64,000 nt of DNA from Pholiota molesta (lineage: Eukaryota; Basidiomycota; Agaricomycetes; Agaricales; Strophariaceae): the NCBI GenBank assembly GCA_014925825.1, contig JACGCK010000016.1, positions 248,001-312,000 of the forward strand. Reading direction: 5' to 3'. Below the pieces are notes generated by a model that made no database searches, was not told the DNA's origin, and worked only from the letters and a program-made list of their open reading frames with translations. This document shows, in pieces, positions 35,386 through 47,360 of this stretch. Numbering within the stretch: the first letter of the stretch is position 1; each line of letters starts with the position of its first letter. Made by a program: the position numbers and the translations under genes.

Positions 35386-37518
35386 CTAATGTGCATCAGC
35401 CGCAACATATTCCCCGGATATCGCGTCTAAGTATCGCTTGGCAATAGTCTTTAGAGATCGCCAAACACGCAAAGTATTATAAGGCACGTAAGCTTCTTTG
35501 GCTAGCTTCACTTCCATCTCGAAGCACTTCAACTTTCTTAGTAAGAGCAGCGGAAGATAAGAATCCTAAACCAATGTAAAAAGTGAATGATGAACATATG
35601 AGATCAGGGTGTTTACTTACTTTGAGACAGTATACAGCAAGTTCACGTCGAGTCTCCGCATTTCCCCTGTGCAAAACTGGAATTTGCGTATAATGTACAT
35701 TTTCTTTTTGGTCTCCCAGGAAATGCTCCGATATGGCATTTAGTTTGTATGCACCCTGCCCTGTACGTCCAGGATAGTGTTCCCTGATGTAGTGATAGAC
35801 ATCTAGCAGAAGGCGCCCTTCATAGCCTGGACATTCAGGGAAATTGGTTCGGCGCGTATTCAAACGTTGGGGCGAACCTATTTAAGTTACACAATATCAA
35901 ACAAAAGGAATGATTTGCACGAGAAGGAATTACTCACCTCGGATTCTCCCAAGAAAAGGGAAATCACGCAGGCCTAATGTGTGCGCACGATTTAGCAGAT
36001 AGGGTATATCAAACTGAGTAATGTTATATCCGATGACAATGTCTGGATCTGCTTCAATAAAAAAGTTTTTCCATGCCATTAGCATCTCTGATTCCTCTTC
36101 AAAAGAGAAAACCGGATGCCAGAGATAGGCGAGCAGGTGCCAAGTGTGAAAATAATTCGATCAGAAGGTGTATCTTGATCTAAGCAATGAGTTCAGTCAT
36201 AATGGCTAATGATGCCAAATTAAAGAATAGATACCAAGTATTGAGACCATGTTTCCTATCTGTAGGATTGCCTCATGCCGCGCATCCGGCATTTGGTCAC
36301 TGCTTTTAATATCGCATTCTATGTCAAAGCTCAGGATTCTTAGTGGTGCAAACTTTTCGCGGTTATCAGCGACGTCGCATATCCGAAGAGATTCGAGCCT
36401 GGTATAGACCATTGAAGCACGACATGTGAGTTTAATGTTCGTGAGACTTACGAAATAGAGACCTCCAACTGGCAGCATGACACTCTTCGTTCCGGCGGAA
36501 TGATTTCATACTCTTCTTGCGGTAATTGCAGCCATGTCATAGACGCGATCTATAAAGAGTGAGAAAATTCAATGCCCAGGAAGGTTACAATGTGATGGCT
36601 TTTCATACGCTGGTATCAAGCATGAAGCGCAGGAAGTAAGGAACCGAGGCTTCATAACTCAACTCTGGTGAAGTAAAGAGATCGCGATACTGGCAGTGCC
36701 CAGAAGTAAAGATGCGTATAGATCGCAACGTCAATAATAATTCTATAAATTGGACAACGAAACAAGTGCTTATCTTTCACGCGCCGCATCTCCCGGTGAT
36801 CGAAGAGGGATATCTTAAGAAACTGTAGAGGCCGTCCATCGGGAGTCGTACTTTGATTTTCCAATTGAATTTCAGAAATGGCTGGGCTATTAATATTGAA
36901 ACTCTGATATGTGAGGAATCAAGGTTTATAGGCGTAAATTACAAGTTTATGTTGAATGCTCACGTTGATATACTCGCATAGAGGATCCAAATCATCTTCC
37001 AAAAATCCTTGAGGTGCTGGATAGTAGAAGTAATGTGCAAAATCTAGCACTTGAACAAGTATGGAAAAGCCATCCTTGGGCGTAATATGAAATTATTTTT
37101 TCTTAACACTAAACTTTGGCCACCGACCTTGGTTACTCCAAAAAGATGAATCTGTGAACGTCCAGTGGCCTCATTCGCCTCGCGGATGTCGATCTTTTGT
37201 AACTCTGCAAATGATATTTCGCATTACATAGATTTTGCACGAAGTGGGCTGACATACTGATGGATCTTCGTCTCTCACGCATTTCCGGAAGGGCAGGTCG
37301 GGTCCAATCGCTGTGTTCCTGCAAGTCTTCTTAGGAGCACGAATATTTTAGGTAAATCTGGAGAACAAATGAGGCCACTTACCTGTGTCTATAGACATCC
37401 CTTCGAGTACTTCTATAAACGAGTTGGCAGGAGCAAGTGCGTTCGATTTGGATGTTGACTTGGACGTTTGAGTCCCTTGACTGTTTGAGCGCTCAGTCAT
37501 AGCATTCTGAATGGGCAT
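35386..37518 (-). CDS. DNA polymerase delta-like protein keeping only N-terminal and 3'-5' exonuclease regions
   Basis: The start at 37518 gives MPIQNAMTERSNSQGTQ. Polymerase delta N-terminal blocks follow in order: SDWTRPALPEM, IDIREANEATGRSQIHLFGV, ILVQVLDFAHYFYYPAPQGF, PLQFLKISLFDHREMRRV and YRDLFTSPELSYEASVPYFL. The exonuclease motifs are complete: Exo I LRILSFDIECD, Exo II DIVIGYNITQFDIPYLLNR, Exo III YCLKDSYLPLLL. Instead of the polymerase palm and fingers, the last exon continues only LKCFEMEVKLAKEAYVPYNT and ends about 25 codons later at the TAG at 35386. No SLYPS or YGDTDS block exists downstream. One C is missing at 36112-36113. True Pol3 is about 1,100 residues, so this is either a paralogue reduced to an exonuclease or a 5' fragment of a duplicated gene. 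The motif preservation argues for recent or retained function. Confidence 0.75.
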
Positions 37519-37884
37519 ATGGGCTAGGAAAGGAAGGGGACGAATGAGATCGAAATCGGAATTCACAAGGATAAAGTGTTCGTATTCCGGTTATAATTGA
37601 ATTGAAGCAAGGAAGCAAGGAAAGGCTGATGTTGAGGTTGTTTAAAGTTTCAACGTTCTGAATCGTTCAAACGTTCAAACGTTCAAATTCAATTCACATT
37701 TGACGGGCGGCAGGGCGGCGGCCCGAGTATGTTTGTGAGCATGTGACTGCAGCGCAGAGGTGTGCACTTTGGTGGATTGATGAGTGACTAAGTATTTATG
37801 TAGAGTAAATTTTTGTAAATATGTACTTGATTGATTTCTTGGAGTCATTGAGAATATAATTGATATCGAATAGATATCTGTGGC
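37519..37884. promoter_or_regulatory. Upstream region of the polymerase delta-like gene
   Basis: 366 bases with no gene. It includes three direct copies of CGTTCAAA (37664-37687). Confidence 0.35.
37664..37687. repeat. Tandem octamer CGTTCAAA x3
   Basis: Three perfect head-to-tail copies at 37664-37671, 37672-37679 and 37680-37687, about 150 bases before the ATG at 37518. A related GTTTCAACGTTC lies just before. It may be a regulator-binding array or a simple microsatellite. Confidence 0.6.
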
Positions 37885-39175
37885 CTACAGCTTGACCAGA
37901 TTCGCCTTTCCTTTTTTCTCATTGATTTCCATGGGAACAACCAATGCCATTTGAGTCGCAATCGCCAGACAGACCTGGTTATCCCTCCAGTTCCCCGTTG
38001 GCTGTCCTTCTCCAATGTTGGAGGGTGCTGTCCAGACCTCACAATATACTTCGTGGCGTCCTTGTGGAGGCGTCACAAAATATCCTCGGGAGTAGATCCC
38101 GACCGTACGAGCGGCGTGTTTTGCAGAAGGAGGCGGGATTTTGTTCTTGAATTCGATTGATAACACCATCGTTGGGTACCAACTATGCTGAAAAATCAGT
38201 ATCGGTCTTGATGCAAATTATCATAAGTAATCGAGCACCTAGTTGCCAAGCCCCGTTTTTCACTCTTGGGTAGGAGGGTAGGAGTGTTCAGAAAAATATC
38301 CGCAAGAAAAGCCAACGAAGGCGTGGTGATCTTTTCGTCCTTGTCTTTGAACTCAAACCAAGTCCCCCACTCGAGACCTCCTCCGCCGACGGTCGAAGAG
38401 TTTGTACGATTGGGCCCATCTACTTTATTCTTTGCCAAAATCTCTTCCTCCCGTGTCCATTGGACACGCGAATGAAATTTCCACGTGTCTTTGAGAGGTA
38501 ATGCAACAGCTTGTGAGGGGTGTGTGTAGAGGGGGTGTCGGCGCGCATACGTCGACGGAGAGTTCAAAGTTAGATTCAATTTATCTTTTGGATCAGGTCC
38601 ATTGACGCCAAATATAGCGTGTGCCATGATCTTGACAATACCCTAGAGATTAAAGCCAGAAATAAGTTCATTTTCAAGGATAAATAGAAAAATGGCTCTG
38701 ACATCTTGAACCAGATCCGCAGTGACATTGGTATACCCAGCGCCTCTCTTGACAGTCCGTATACACACGGTGAATGCGGTAGTGAACGTCGTCCTAAGAA
38801 AATGTGCATTCACATGCAATATATCAACATGAGAGGTTGCTGATTGGTATTGGATACAAGCCTCGAGTATCAATCCAAGAACGTAGCCTAGAGTGAAAAA
38901 CATATACATATTTTAGCAGAGGGTTACTGGCCTCAACCGAATTGCAGGATTGTCACCTCCATTAGCAACACTGCACAATCAGGAGGCATGTTAACAACAT
39001 AATCAACAGTCATGGCATGCACATAGTTGAAATTTACCAACCTGCCTATTGTCCACTCTGGATCCACAGTACCACTGTAGAGTTTCGTTTCCTTCGACAC
39101 GTCAATAGGAGGCGGCAAGAAGCTTGCGTCGAAGTAAATGGGTCGGACTCTAATAGCTTCACTTATGGGCGCCAT
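37885..39175 (-). CDS. Thioesterase-like (double hot-dog) protein
   Basis: The start (MAPISEAIRVRPIYFDASFL) precedes EWTIG, spliced to VANGG and then YVLGLILEACIQYQ; the V-x-NGGY-V motif is typical of the thioesterase-like superfamily. It continues with DILHVNAHFLRTT, FTVCIRTVKRGAGYTNVTAD, LVQD joined to GIVKIMAHAIFGVNG, LEWGTWFEFKD, and ITTPSLAFLADIFLNTPTLL (the hot-dog helix of the second half). Then come TMVLSIEFKNKIPP and VGIYSRGYFVTPPQGRHEVY. The stop is at 37885. Two hot-dog halves of about 150 residues each are visible. The substrate is likely an acyl-CoA, inferred from the family only. It is divergent from the palmitoyltransferase gene. Confidence 0.78.
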
Positions 39176-39682
39176 TATCGCGTAGTATTGGTTCAATAAT
39201 AGAAGGAGCTCTCTTCGAGTTCAAGTGTTGAACGGCGAACGTTGATGAGCTTCTCATATTGATCGGCGTTCACATCACCGGAATCCGGTCAGAGTCTCTT
39301 GATTAAAAGTATCTCCGGGAAGTTGACTACACAATCTTCGACTTCAAGTTCAACTTCGTTGTGGTCAAGGTAGGCCAAGGTCCCTCTGCCAAAGGTTTCT
39401 ATGTACAGTATTGAAGAGCTCACGGAGGGGTAGGACATAGTAGGGACTGCGCATACATCTGATGGCTTGCGCACCGCCACAGGTGCCTGTTCTCGGCAAC
39501 GTGTGCGGCCTTAGTGTCAGTGATGACTGAGCCTGAGTTCGACAGCCGGTTGACAACGTCTTCCTTAAGTTTCTATAACCCCTACGCATATCTTTTCCCT
39601 ATGTTTTGATATTTCATCGTAACAGCTTTCTCATTTTCGCCATTCTAGTGGTCATCGATTTATAGTACCCTGACTTGCGGAA
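39176..39682. promoter_or_regulatory. Divergent upstream region, thioesterase-like / DHHC genes
   Basis: 507 bases. Open frames at 39289-39589 on the minus strand have no recognisable content. Both promoters must lie here. Confidence 0.35.
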
Positions 39683-41180
39683 ATGGCGCCGCGAAGATCT
39701 CCTGGGCCTCTGCTTTCTTTTTCTGATAGAGAACTACAGTCAGCAGAATCATCCATAGTTTTCAACCCCCAGTCATTATCTCATGATCCTGACGCTCCTA
39801 AGAAACGATGGTATCACTACCTGCCGCTGTGTGGTAAGCCAATTGCGTCTTCTACGGTCTTCCTGGTCGATTCACTGACTTTATTGAAAAGGAACTGTGC
39901 TGTTGATCCTAGCCCCGCAGCCATCTTGGCTTTATATCCTAGTTGATTTCCATCTTCAGACGCTTCATCAACCAGCTATCTTCATGGCCCACCTATTCAT
40001 CAGCTACACTCTTACTTTTTTGGCTTTCTCGTCGCTTATAGTTTGCCTTGCCCGGGATCCAGGACCTGCGAACCCGCCACCATCACGATTAGAAGGTGCT
40101 GATGGAGAAGGAGAAGAAATTGGGCTTACAGAGGCGCTAATGCCCGACCGTGATTTCTCTTCTCCAGATAGATGGTGCCGAAAGTGCTGGGTATGTAGTG
40201 GTACCACATGCGTTCCATTGTTATGACTATCAGCTTACCAAAACCCGAAGGCACCAAGGTCAGAACGAACACATCACTGCTCTATCTGTAATAGATGCGT
40301 CCTGAAAATGGGTAAGTGATCTACTATTGAATTCTACCAGCGTGACTAACAACTTCCATAGACCACCATTGTCCATGGATTGGCGCAAAGTGTATCGTAC
40401 GTCTGCTCATATTCTCTCGCGACAGAAGTCTGATCTCGATATAGGGACATCGGACATATCCAGCCTTTGTTCATTTTCTGTGTTGTATAACCCTTCTCGC
40501 CACGTACATCGCCATCATAGCTGCAAGAGCGCTCTGGTATGCCTTTAAAAACCCATTCCTTGTCGTAAGCATATCAATTTTTCTCATGCATCCCCTTCCT
40601 CTTATCTTATGAGACCACATAGCATGAGTTTACACCCGTGCACGAACTTGGACTTGCATTTACCGGGGGTGTTTCTCTCTCTTGGTCGGATCTTTCGCTG
40701 CCTATCATCTGTATTTAATATCGTAGGAACCTCTTTACTGCCCCTTTATCGAGATTCTGATTGAGTTCTTCTTAGAACAAATCAAACCACCCTGGAAAAC
40801 GTAGCACCATTTATGCTACTGCGGCATCTTCCACCCCTACCTCGCGATGGACATTCTCTTTCAGATCCTCCTCTGGAACCCGAGCTGTCGTATGTGCAAA
40901 GGCGAATAGTTAGAGATGCACATGGTCAAATCTTGCTGTATGATGTTGGTTGGAGACGAAATTGGGCTCAAGTTTTCGGCTGGAGTAGAAAATATGGCTG
41001 GTTTTCAGGCTTTGGTGTGGTGGTGCTTCGTAAGTTTCATACTATGTTTTGGTGCCCAATTCTTGACCTGCCTTCTGTTTCAGCACCGGTGACGGAAAAA
41101 TCTTTCCACGGAACCCTCGGTCAGATGAGATGCTGGCTAAGCTGGCAAAAGAATTGGTGAAGGCCGATTTAGACCGCTGA
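39683..41180 (+). CDS. DHHC palmitoyltransferase
   Basis: Protein S-acyltransferases attach palmitate to cytosolic Cys of membrane proteins. The N-terminus is MAPRRSPGPLLSFSDRELQS; two membrane helices follow (WLYILVDFHL region and IFMAHLFISYTLTFLAFSSL). The acidic loop leads to the cysteine-rich domain CRKCWAPRSERTHHCSIC then RCVLKMDHHCPWIGAKCI; DHHC is the catalytic motif. A conserved GHRTYPAFVHFLCCITLLAT and a helix ending in AARALWYAF follow, then LAFTGGVFLSLVGSFAAYHL. The C-terminal tail contains VGWRRNWAQVFG and FPRNPRSDEMLAKLAKELV, ending at 41180. Four membrane helices and the split CRD fit the family. Single missing bases are likely at TTT 41011-41013 and once in the CRD exon junction region. 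The fungal Pfa member cannot be named from this alone. Confidence 0.86.
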
Positions 41181-42298
41181 CAACTTCTACGGAGCGTGAG
41201 CCATTCCTAATATGACAAGATACCCTTCTATTATATACGCTCATTACCGAGCTCCCTAATCTTATTATTAATTGTGACTATGAACACAGCTAGGTAAGTT
41301 TCAACGTTAATCCCCATCAAGTCGCTAAAAAGGAATGTCATTGACCATTTAGTGTTCACTTTACACTCTAGCAAGTTGTCGCGACAATCGTGTCTTATTC
41401 GGTACTCAGCGACTTGAAGGTATTTAAGTTGGAAAGTCTGCCCTTGATCATGATAGAGATGTCTACCCTCCTCTCCCTCCTAATACAATTTTCGAATTTG
41501 AAATGCTGTCGATCTCGACAACATCCTTCTGTTCGTTTGTTGGTCCGAGGACTGCTTGTAGCACCCCAATTGCCTAGGCCCTATAGGATGCGCGCTTTCT
41601 TATGCCGCTAACCACCCTGCATCATTTAGCTGGACATTGATTGCAGATCGGAACACTCGTTTCCCAAGAAAGTCTTCCTGGGACCAGTCTCATAAAACCT
41701 AGTCCTACCTAGTCCCGATTTTACGGCTTGGAGAAGATCTACCTGGAAAAGTCTGGATTATAGGAGCCCCACGTTGTGATCGCCCTGATGGCTGACCTCG
41801 CGAATTGACAATCGACAAACCACATGAGTCTAACTGCGTAACTCAGCGAGTCATGCATGTGCTGTCGACTGCCGCAGAATCTCGCATTTTAGAGGACAAT
41901 ACCTCCATTTGAACCAATCTTAGCTTCTGTGAAACGAACTTGGACGAGGACGACCCACGGCAGTTATAGTCTGGGCATGGCGTACGACATTTACATACAA
42001 CAAATGTCGGCGAAAGTGTTGGGGTCCAAAACTTGAAAACGCTTAAATTTTTTCTGGAGTCCGTGAGGAGCTGCCTGTTGTTTCGAGGATCCGAACCCCA
42101 GCGAACGGCTCAAGCAAAGCGCGAAATGGTGACGTCATCCGAAATGTGTGTTGTTTTGCGCTTCATACTAAACCTGAACCACTCCTGGTCAGCCGTCGGC
42201 CATCGCGCTATAAAACCTGGACTATAAGAATGGACGATTTATATCACCAGCCAAAATTCCATTTCTCAAAAAAAACCCTGCTCCCTCGCACTTTAACT
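41181..42298. promoter_or_regulatory. Intergenic region and EGT1 promoter
   Basis: About 1.1 kb with no supported gene. It holds a perfect 8-base inverted repeat (CGACATTT at 41985-41992, AAATGTCG at 42002-42009) and a TATA-like box nearer EGT1. Confidence 0.4.
42209..42215 (+). promoter_or_regulatory. Candidate TATA box of EGT1
   Basis: TATAAAA lies 84-90 bases before the ATG at 42299, a reasonable TATA-to-ATG distance for a fungal gene. Confidence 0.45.
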
Positions 42299-45200
42299 AT
42301 GCCTGCTGAAATCATTGACGTTCATACACGTTCGACCAATGGCATTCCTGTCTCCGATATCACCAACGATATCCTTGTTGGTCTCTCCAAACCCCCAGGC
42401 CAAAAGCAGCTCCCTACCATGTTGCTCTACGATGAGCGTGGCTTGAGGCTCTACGACGACATTACGACCAGAGTTCCTGAATACTATCTCTTTGGTGCTG
42501 AAGAGGAAATCCTCAAAGGCCACACCGACGACATCATCAAAAGTATGCATCCATCGCCGGTGGATGTAAGCACGGACGAAATTATACTTGAGCTTGGCGC
42601 GGGGTATGTCAATTTAGACACATTATGGGGCCCGATTTCAGGGTCCAGATCTCACTTCCTCTTTTGATCACACATGTTAATCCTGTGACACAGGGCTTTG
42701 CGAAAGACGTCCCACATTCTGCTTGGGCTCTCGCGTTTGGTGGAAAATCCCAGCTCTTCCGGCGGACCCATCACTTACTATGCTCTGGACCTCGAGCAAC
42801 GCGAACTCGAACGTACCCTTGACGAAATTGCAAGATCCGACCTCGGCGATAAGCTCGCAGGCAAGGTCGAGACGAAAGGCATGTGGGGAACGTATGATGA
42901 TGGCGTTAAATTCATTGAAAATGGCGGCCTCATCACCCACAACGTTACGGCAGGTTTAAGCTGGAAAGACCACCACCGATTCGCACCTTCGGATGATAGC
43001 CCCCCGTCTCTCCTATCTCATCTACCTTCAGCGACGCTTCCTCGACCTTGAATTCAGATTCTTCCGTGTCTTCTACCCCTGAAGGCACGAAAACAGCTTT
43101 CCATATTGTCTTCTTGGGATCTTCCCTTGGAAACTTTTCTAGGGAGGATGCAGCCGTCTTTCTACGATCTCTGCCGTTGCGAGCAGGAACCAACGATACC
43201 CTTCTTATTGGTATCGATCACGACAACGACAACCCCTCATTGAGGAAGCCTACAACGATCCCAAGGGCTATACCAGACGCTTCATTTTCAATGGACTTGT
43301 ATCCGCCGGCCGGGCTTTAGGCGACGAATGTCTATTTGACGAAACCAAATGGGAATATGTGAATTCATATAGCGTGGTATGACATTTCGCGTTGATCTGC
43401 CAGCTTTCCAATCTGATTTTAGACATTGCTTCGGTAGTCGGAACGTGAGTACAAAGTTCGACGTCTATAGGTAATAACGGGGCTGAAGTGCCGTCTATAC
43501 TTTTAGGACGTCACGAGGCGTTTTTCAAGTCTAAATGCTTGCAGACCCTCTGCGAGCCAAAATCTGGCAAAGATTTCACATTTTTGAAGGACGAACTTGT
43601 GAAAATTGAAGAGTCATGGAAGGTATATTTCCGCTCATTCTGGCGTTATATCAAAAATCTACAAGTTTCGTAGTTCTCAGAAAAGGATATGTATACCTTA
43701 TTTATCAACGCCAATCTTCGACCTGTCCAACGGTGGCTGGATAGAAAATCTCAATATTCTTTGTGGCTCTTGGAACGACCCCCTTCCTCTTCCCGCTTCT
43801 TACATTTCCTTCTAATGATAGTCAACTGACCCGAAGGGTGTCCAAAACGCCATTCGGTTTTCCAACTCGAGAAGAGTGGCAGACCTTGTGGAAGTCATGG
43901 GACTTGATAACAAGGCAGATGATTCCGCCGTCTATGCTCTTCCAAAAACCGATAGACCTTCGGCACATTTGTCTCTTCTACTTGGGTCACATACCGACAT
44001 TTTTGGACATCCATCTTTCCAACCTTCTTCAAGAACCGAACACAGATCCTCAAGATTTCAAGGTGTGTGTCTCTTACCTATCATTGACAGAGAGCTGAAT
44101 TTGAGAAATTTATAGTACATCTTCGAAGTAAGTACCGACGCTCCCTGTATTATTTCGTTAATAACAACTATATTTAGCGAGGGATCGACCCTAACGTAGA
44201 TGATCCTTCCCAATGTCATGTAAGCAAATATAAAAACTGTGACCTGCACTATTCTAACGATATCACCACTAATGATAATTTATAGGCACATTCCAAGTCC
44301 CTCTCCGAGATGAAGATTGGCCGAGCCATGATAACATCATGGAATTCCAAAGCAAGGTTCGAGCCAGGTTGATGCAACTCTACGACGATATCGATAGCGG
44401 CAGGGTTACCCTGGATCGCAAAGTCGGCAGGATTTTGTTTATTACTCTCGAGCACGAGGCCATGCACACAGAAACCTTATTGTATATGCTCCTTCAGCGC
44501 GCAGGATCCGGAACTACCCACCTCCCGGTTTTCCACGCCGAACTGGTCCTCTCTTGCCACTGCCTGGAACGAATTTGAACTCCCCACATCCAGTACCGTT
44601 ACATTGGGGCCAGCGACGGTGGCTCTGGGCCACGATGACAATGAAAATGACGATGCGACTTCGAAGGATATTCAAAACCATGAATTTGGCTGGGACAACG
44701 AACATCCGAAGCGAACAGTTTCCGTCAACGAATTCAAGATTGAATGGCGGCCTGTGACCAATGGAGATTTGCACCGATATTATGCCAACGGTGGAAGCAA
44801 GCATGTAGCTCTTCCCGCCAGCTGGGTCGAAGAAGACGGGAAAATGATGGTACTTCTGCCAACTCTATTATGCTGCGCCTAAATCTGAACCACATGCCAA
44901 CAGGTGCGAACGCTATACGGGCCAGTGTCGATGGACATTGCCCAGAATTGGCCAGCCATTGCCTCATATGACACCCTGTCGACGTACGCCACCGTAAAAG
45001 GCGGCCGCCTTCCCACAGAAGCGGAACTTCGCCTGTTCTATGAAAACTTTGAAGCAGGGTACGAAGGAGGTGCTAATATTGGATTCAGAAATTGGCACCC
45101 TATTCCGTAAGTTCCTTCATAGTCATTCAGCCCTCTGAACGTCTTTTAATTTCACCTCATCTCACACACGAAGGGCGACCACCGGCAGTGAGCGGAGTGG

Positions 45201-45558
45201 TGGGAAAGGGAGCAATGGGGGAGTCTGGGAGTGGACCTCGACCGTCTTCGACAAGGCTGATGGGTTCGAGTCCTCCACATTATATCCAGGGTACGTCCTC
45301 GTGCGCCCACACCTGTCGGATATTTAATTTTGCTATTATTGAATAGCTACTCCATGGATTTCTTCGATGGAAAACACTATGTCGTGGTACGCCTCACCTG
45401 ATTCACCTTCTCCACATCATGTTTAATTAATTTATGCGCAGTTGGGTGGGTCGTACGCCACTATTCCGAGGATCTTTGAGAGGAGAAGCTTCAGAAACTG
45501 GTACCAACGGAACTACCCTTATGCATGGGCTGGGGCCCGCATCGCATACGACATCTAA
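42299..45558 (+). CDS. EGT1: Ergothioneine biosynthesis protein 1 (histidine methyltransferase-sulfoxide synthase fusion)
   Basis: Egt1 trimethylates histidine to hercynine and joins it oxidatively to cysteine. The N-terminal SAM methyltransferase (EgtD-like) contains MLLYDERGLRLYDDIT, PEYYLFGAEEEIL, EIILELGAG spliced to ALRKTSHILLGLS, and FHIVFLGSSLGNFSREDAA. The C-terminal EgtB-like part has a DinB-type helix bundle with the iron motif HEAMHTETLLYML (HX3HXE), then FGE-like blocks: NEFKIEWRPVTNGDLHRYY, ATVKGGRLPTEAELRLFYE, GGVWEWTSTVFDKADGF, HYVVLGGSYATIPRI and FRNWYQRNYPYAWAGARI, ending at the TAA at 45558. Domain order and size match fungal Egt1. Missing single bases occur at 43233-43236 (C run) and around 43040. 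Mushrooms are the main dietary source of ergothioneine, which fits the organism. Confidence 0.94.
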
Positions 45559-45719
45559 TCATCACCGGTTTAAATACAGACAGGGAACTCCTTTCTTGAT
45601 TTCGATTACCTTTCAGTTTGCTTCATTTTCTTGACATTTCTTGGGCCATGGCATCTTCATATTGACCGCGCTGATAAATAACATACATCCTAAAGCATAT
45701 TTTTGGGATACCTGGACAA

Positions 45720-47109
45720 TTATATCGCATCCAAAAATTCAGTTGTTTCTTCTCCTTCTTGTATCTTTACGATTGGAATGGCGACATGGAATCGAGTAGT
45801 TGGAGAAATCTTTGTAGTCCTATCGTACAGATAACACTGGGCATAATGAAGACTGAGGCGCTTTTCATTTAGAGATGCTTGACGACCAATCCAAACGAAT
45901 ATTGCAGGATGAACCATATCGGCAGAGCAATCAATGAGGAAGGCATCGTCGGATGAAAGAGCCTCTCTAGAAGGGGTTCGATGCCTTTGAAAGTGATAAC
46001 TCCTGTGGCATCGGACATACGCCAAAGAATCGAGCGAGGTTTAGACACATCGTTGGAATAGGATCTGCTTGGCGAAGATGGGCATTTTCGCCAAATTCAG
46101 CAAAGAATATTCCAACGCCTGAGCCGTCTTCGTCTATAGCATAAATCAGTATAAACTATAATTTTAAGTAGCTCTCTACTTACCGAATACAGTGACATCA
46201 GATTGGCTCTCGCGCTCGCTCACGAGCTTTGGACAAACTCAGCAGCTTTGAATCTCTCCTGACCGGTACTTGATTTGGTATTGAGTTGCAGAATCTCTGC
46301 GCCTTTATCGAGGACGTAGACGTCGCCTACCACTAGGCTTTTGGCTGTAGCAGGAACTTCTCTGACGACCAAGTGCGATTGACCGCTAGACGATTAAGAA
46401 GGCTGACGCGGTAGAGCTTGCGAATGTGTAAGGGATCGGATCGGATACATGGTGGAAGCCTGTCGCCACTCCACCCTGCAGGCAGACGAAGCGGGGGAAG
46501 TAAGACAAGAATCGAGGGGATTCGTATCCTTGACACTCTCGTGACTGCACTGGTTTTCCGTGTAGAACTGGAAAAAATTCATAGTTCGATGTCAATGAGC
46601 AATGAAAATATAACATTGGAGCAAAACGCACAGTCATCTAGTTCTACAGTCTTATATGCGGCTGTTCCGGCTTCGTCTTGGGTAGTACTCTGACCAAGCC
46701 AGAAGTGTAAGTCGTATGAGAACGATTCCGCCTGAGGAGTCTTCTTGTACGTCTGATAATTTGAAGGGTGTGATAATGTTTACTCATAACATATCAAGAT
46801 AGGTGCTTACGCGCAGAATAATATACGAGTCTCCATCATAGAAAGAGCCATACCTCTCCTTTGGCCAAGGGACAACATGGAATTTCTCGATGCGCCAGAT
46901 CTGAAGGCCGATCGCTTTCCCTGCGTCATTCCACGCCTCTTCTCCCTCTCCAGAGGCTTCTCTGACGCGCTTTTCAAGCTAGACGGTGATTCCTATCTTG
47001 TCAGTCGCGGACGGGGGTCGGAGTAACACGAGAGACTGACATCTGAACCAAGCAGGCTGATGTTAGAATCCTCGATATTGTACACCGTTGGTTTCGTGAG
47101 GTGCGCCAT
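45720..47109 (-). CDS. Severin/gelsolin family actin-binding protein
   Basis: Gelsolin-family proteins sever and cap actin filaments under Ca2+ control. The ATG at 47109 gives [20 protein letters not shown], spliced to [20 protein letters not shown] and [14 protein letters not shown] (repeat 1). Next come [20 protein letters not shown] and YKTVELDD, then [17 protein letters not shown] and [10 protein letters not shown]. Repeat 2 is [14 protein letters not shown] with ERFKAAEF. The last repeat has [51 protein letters not shown] and [20 protein letters not shown], ending at 45720. Three repeats suit the short severin/fragmin type rather than six-repeat gelsolin. At least one missing base lies near 46020-46060. 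It is divergent from EAF7 with 251 bases between starts. Confidence 0.88.
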
Positions 47110-47360
47110 TTATGGGCAGAACAGGTGGTAGAAATAGATGAAGATACCGGAATGCTGGAAAGTAAGTAGATGATGCAAATATGATAAGTCAAGTATAAGC
47201 ACTGGCAATGAACAGGGGCCATATGACGATCAGTATCGGTGATGCGATCAGGCTTAATTTAGAACTTGTTGTTCACCAGGGGGAATGGCAAACAAAGGAC
47301 GCTCGCCAGTCAGTTCAACGTCACCTTGACCATCCCCGCCCTCCACATATACCCTTTATA
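47110..47360. promoter_or_regulatory. Divergent promoter region, severin / EAF7
   Basis: 251 bases between the two start codons; an open frame extends upstream of the EAF7 ATG but lacks conserved content. Confidence 0.35.
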
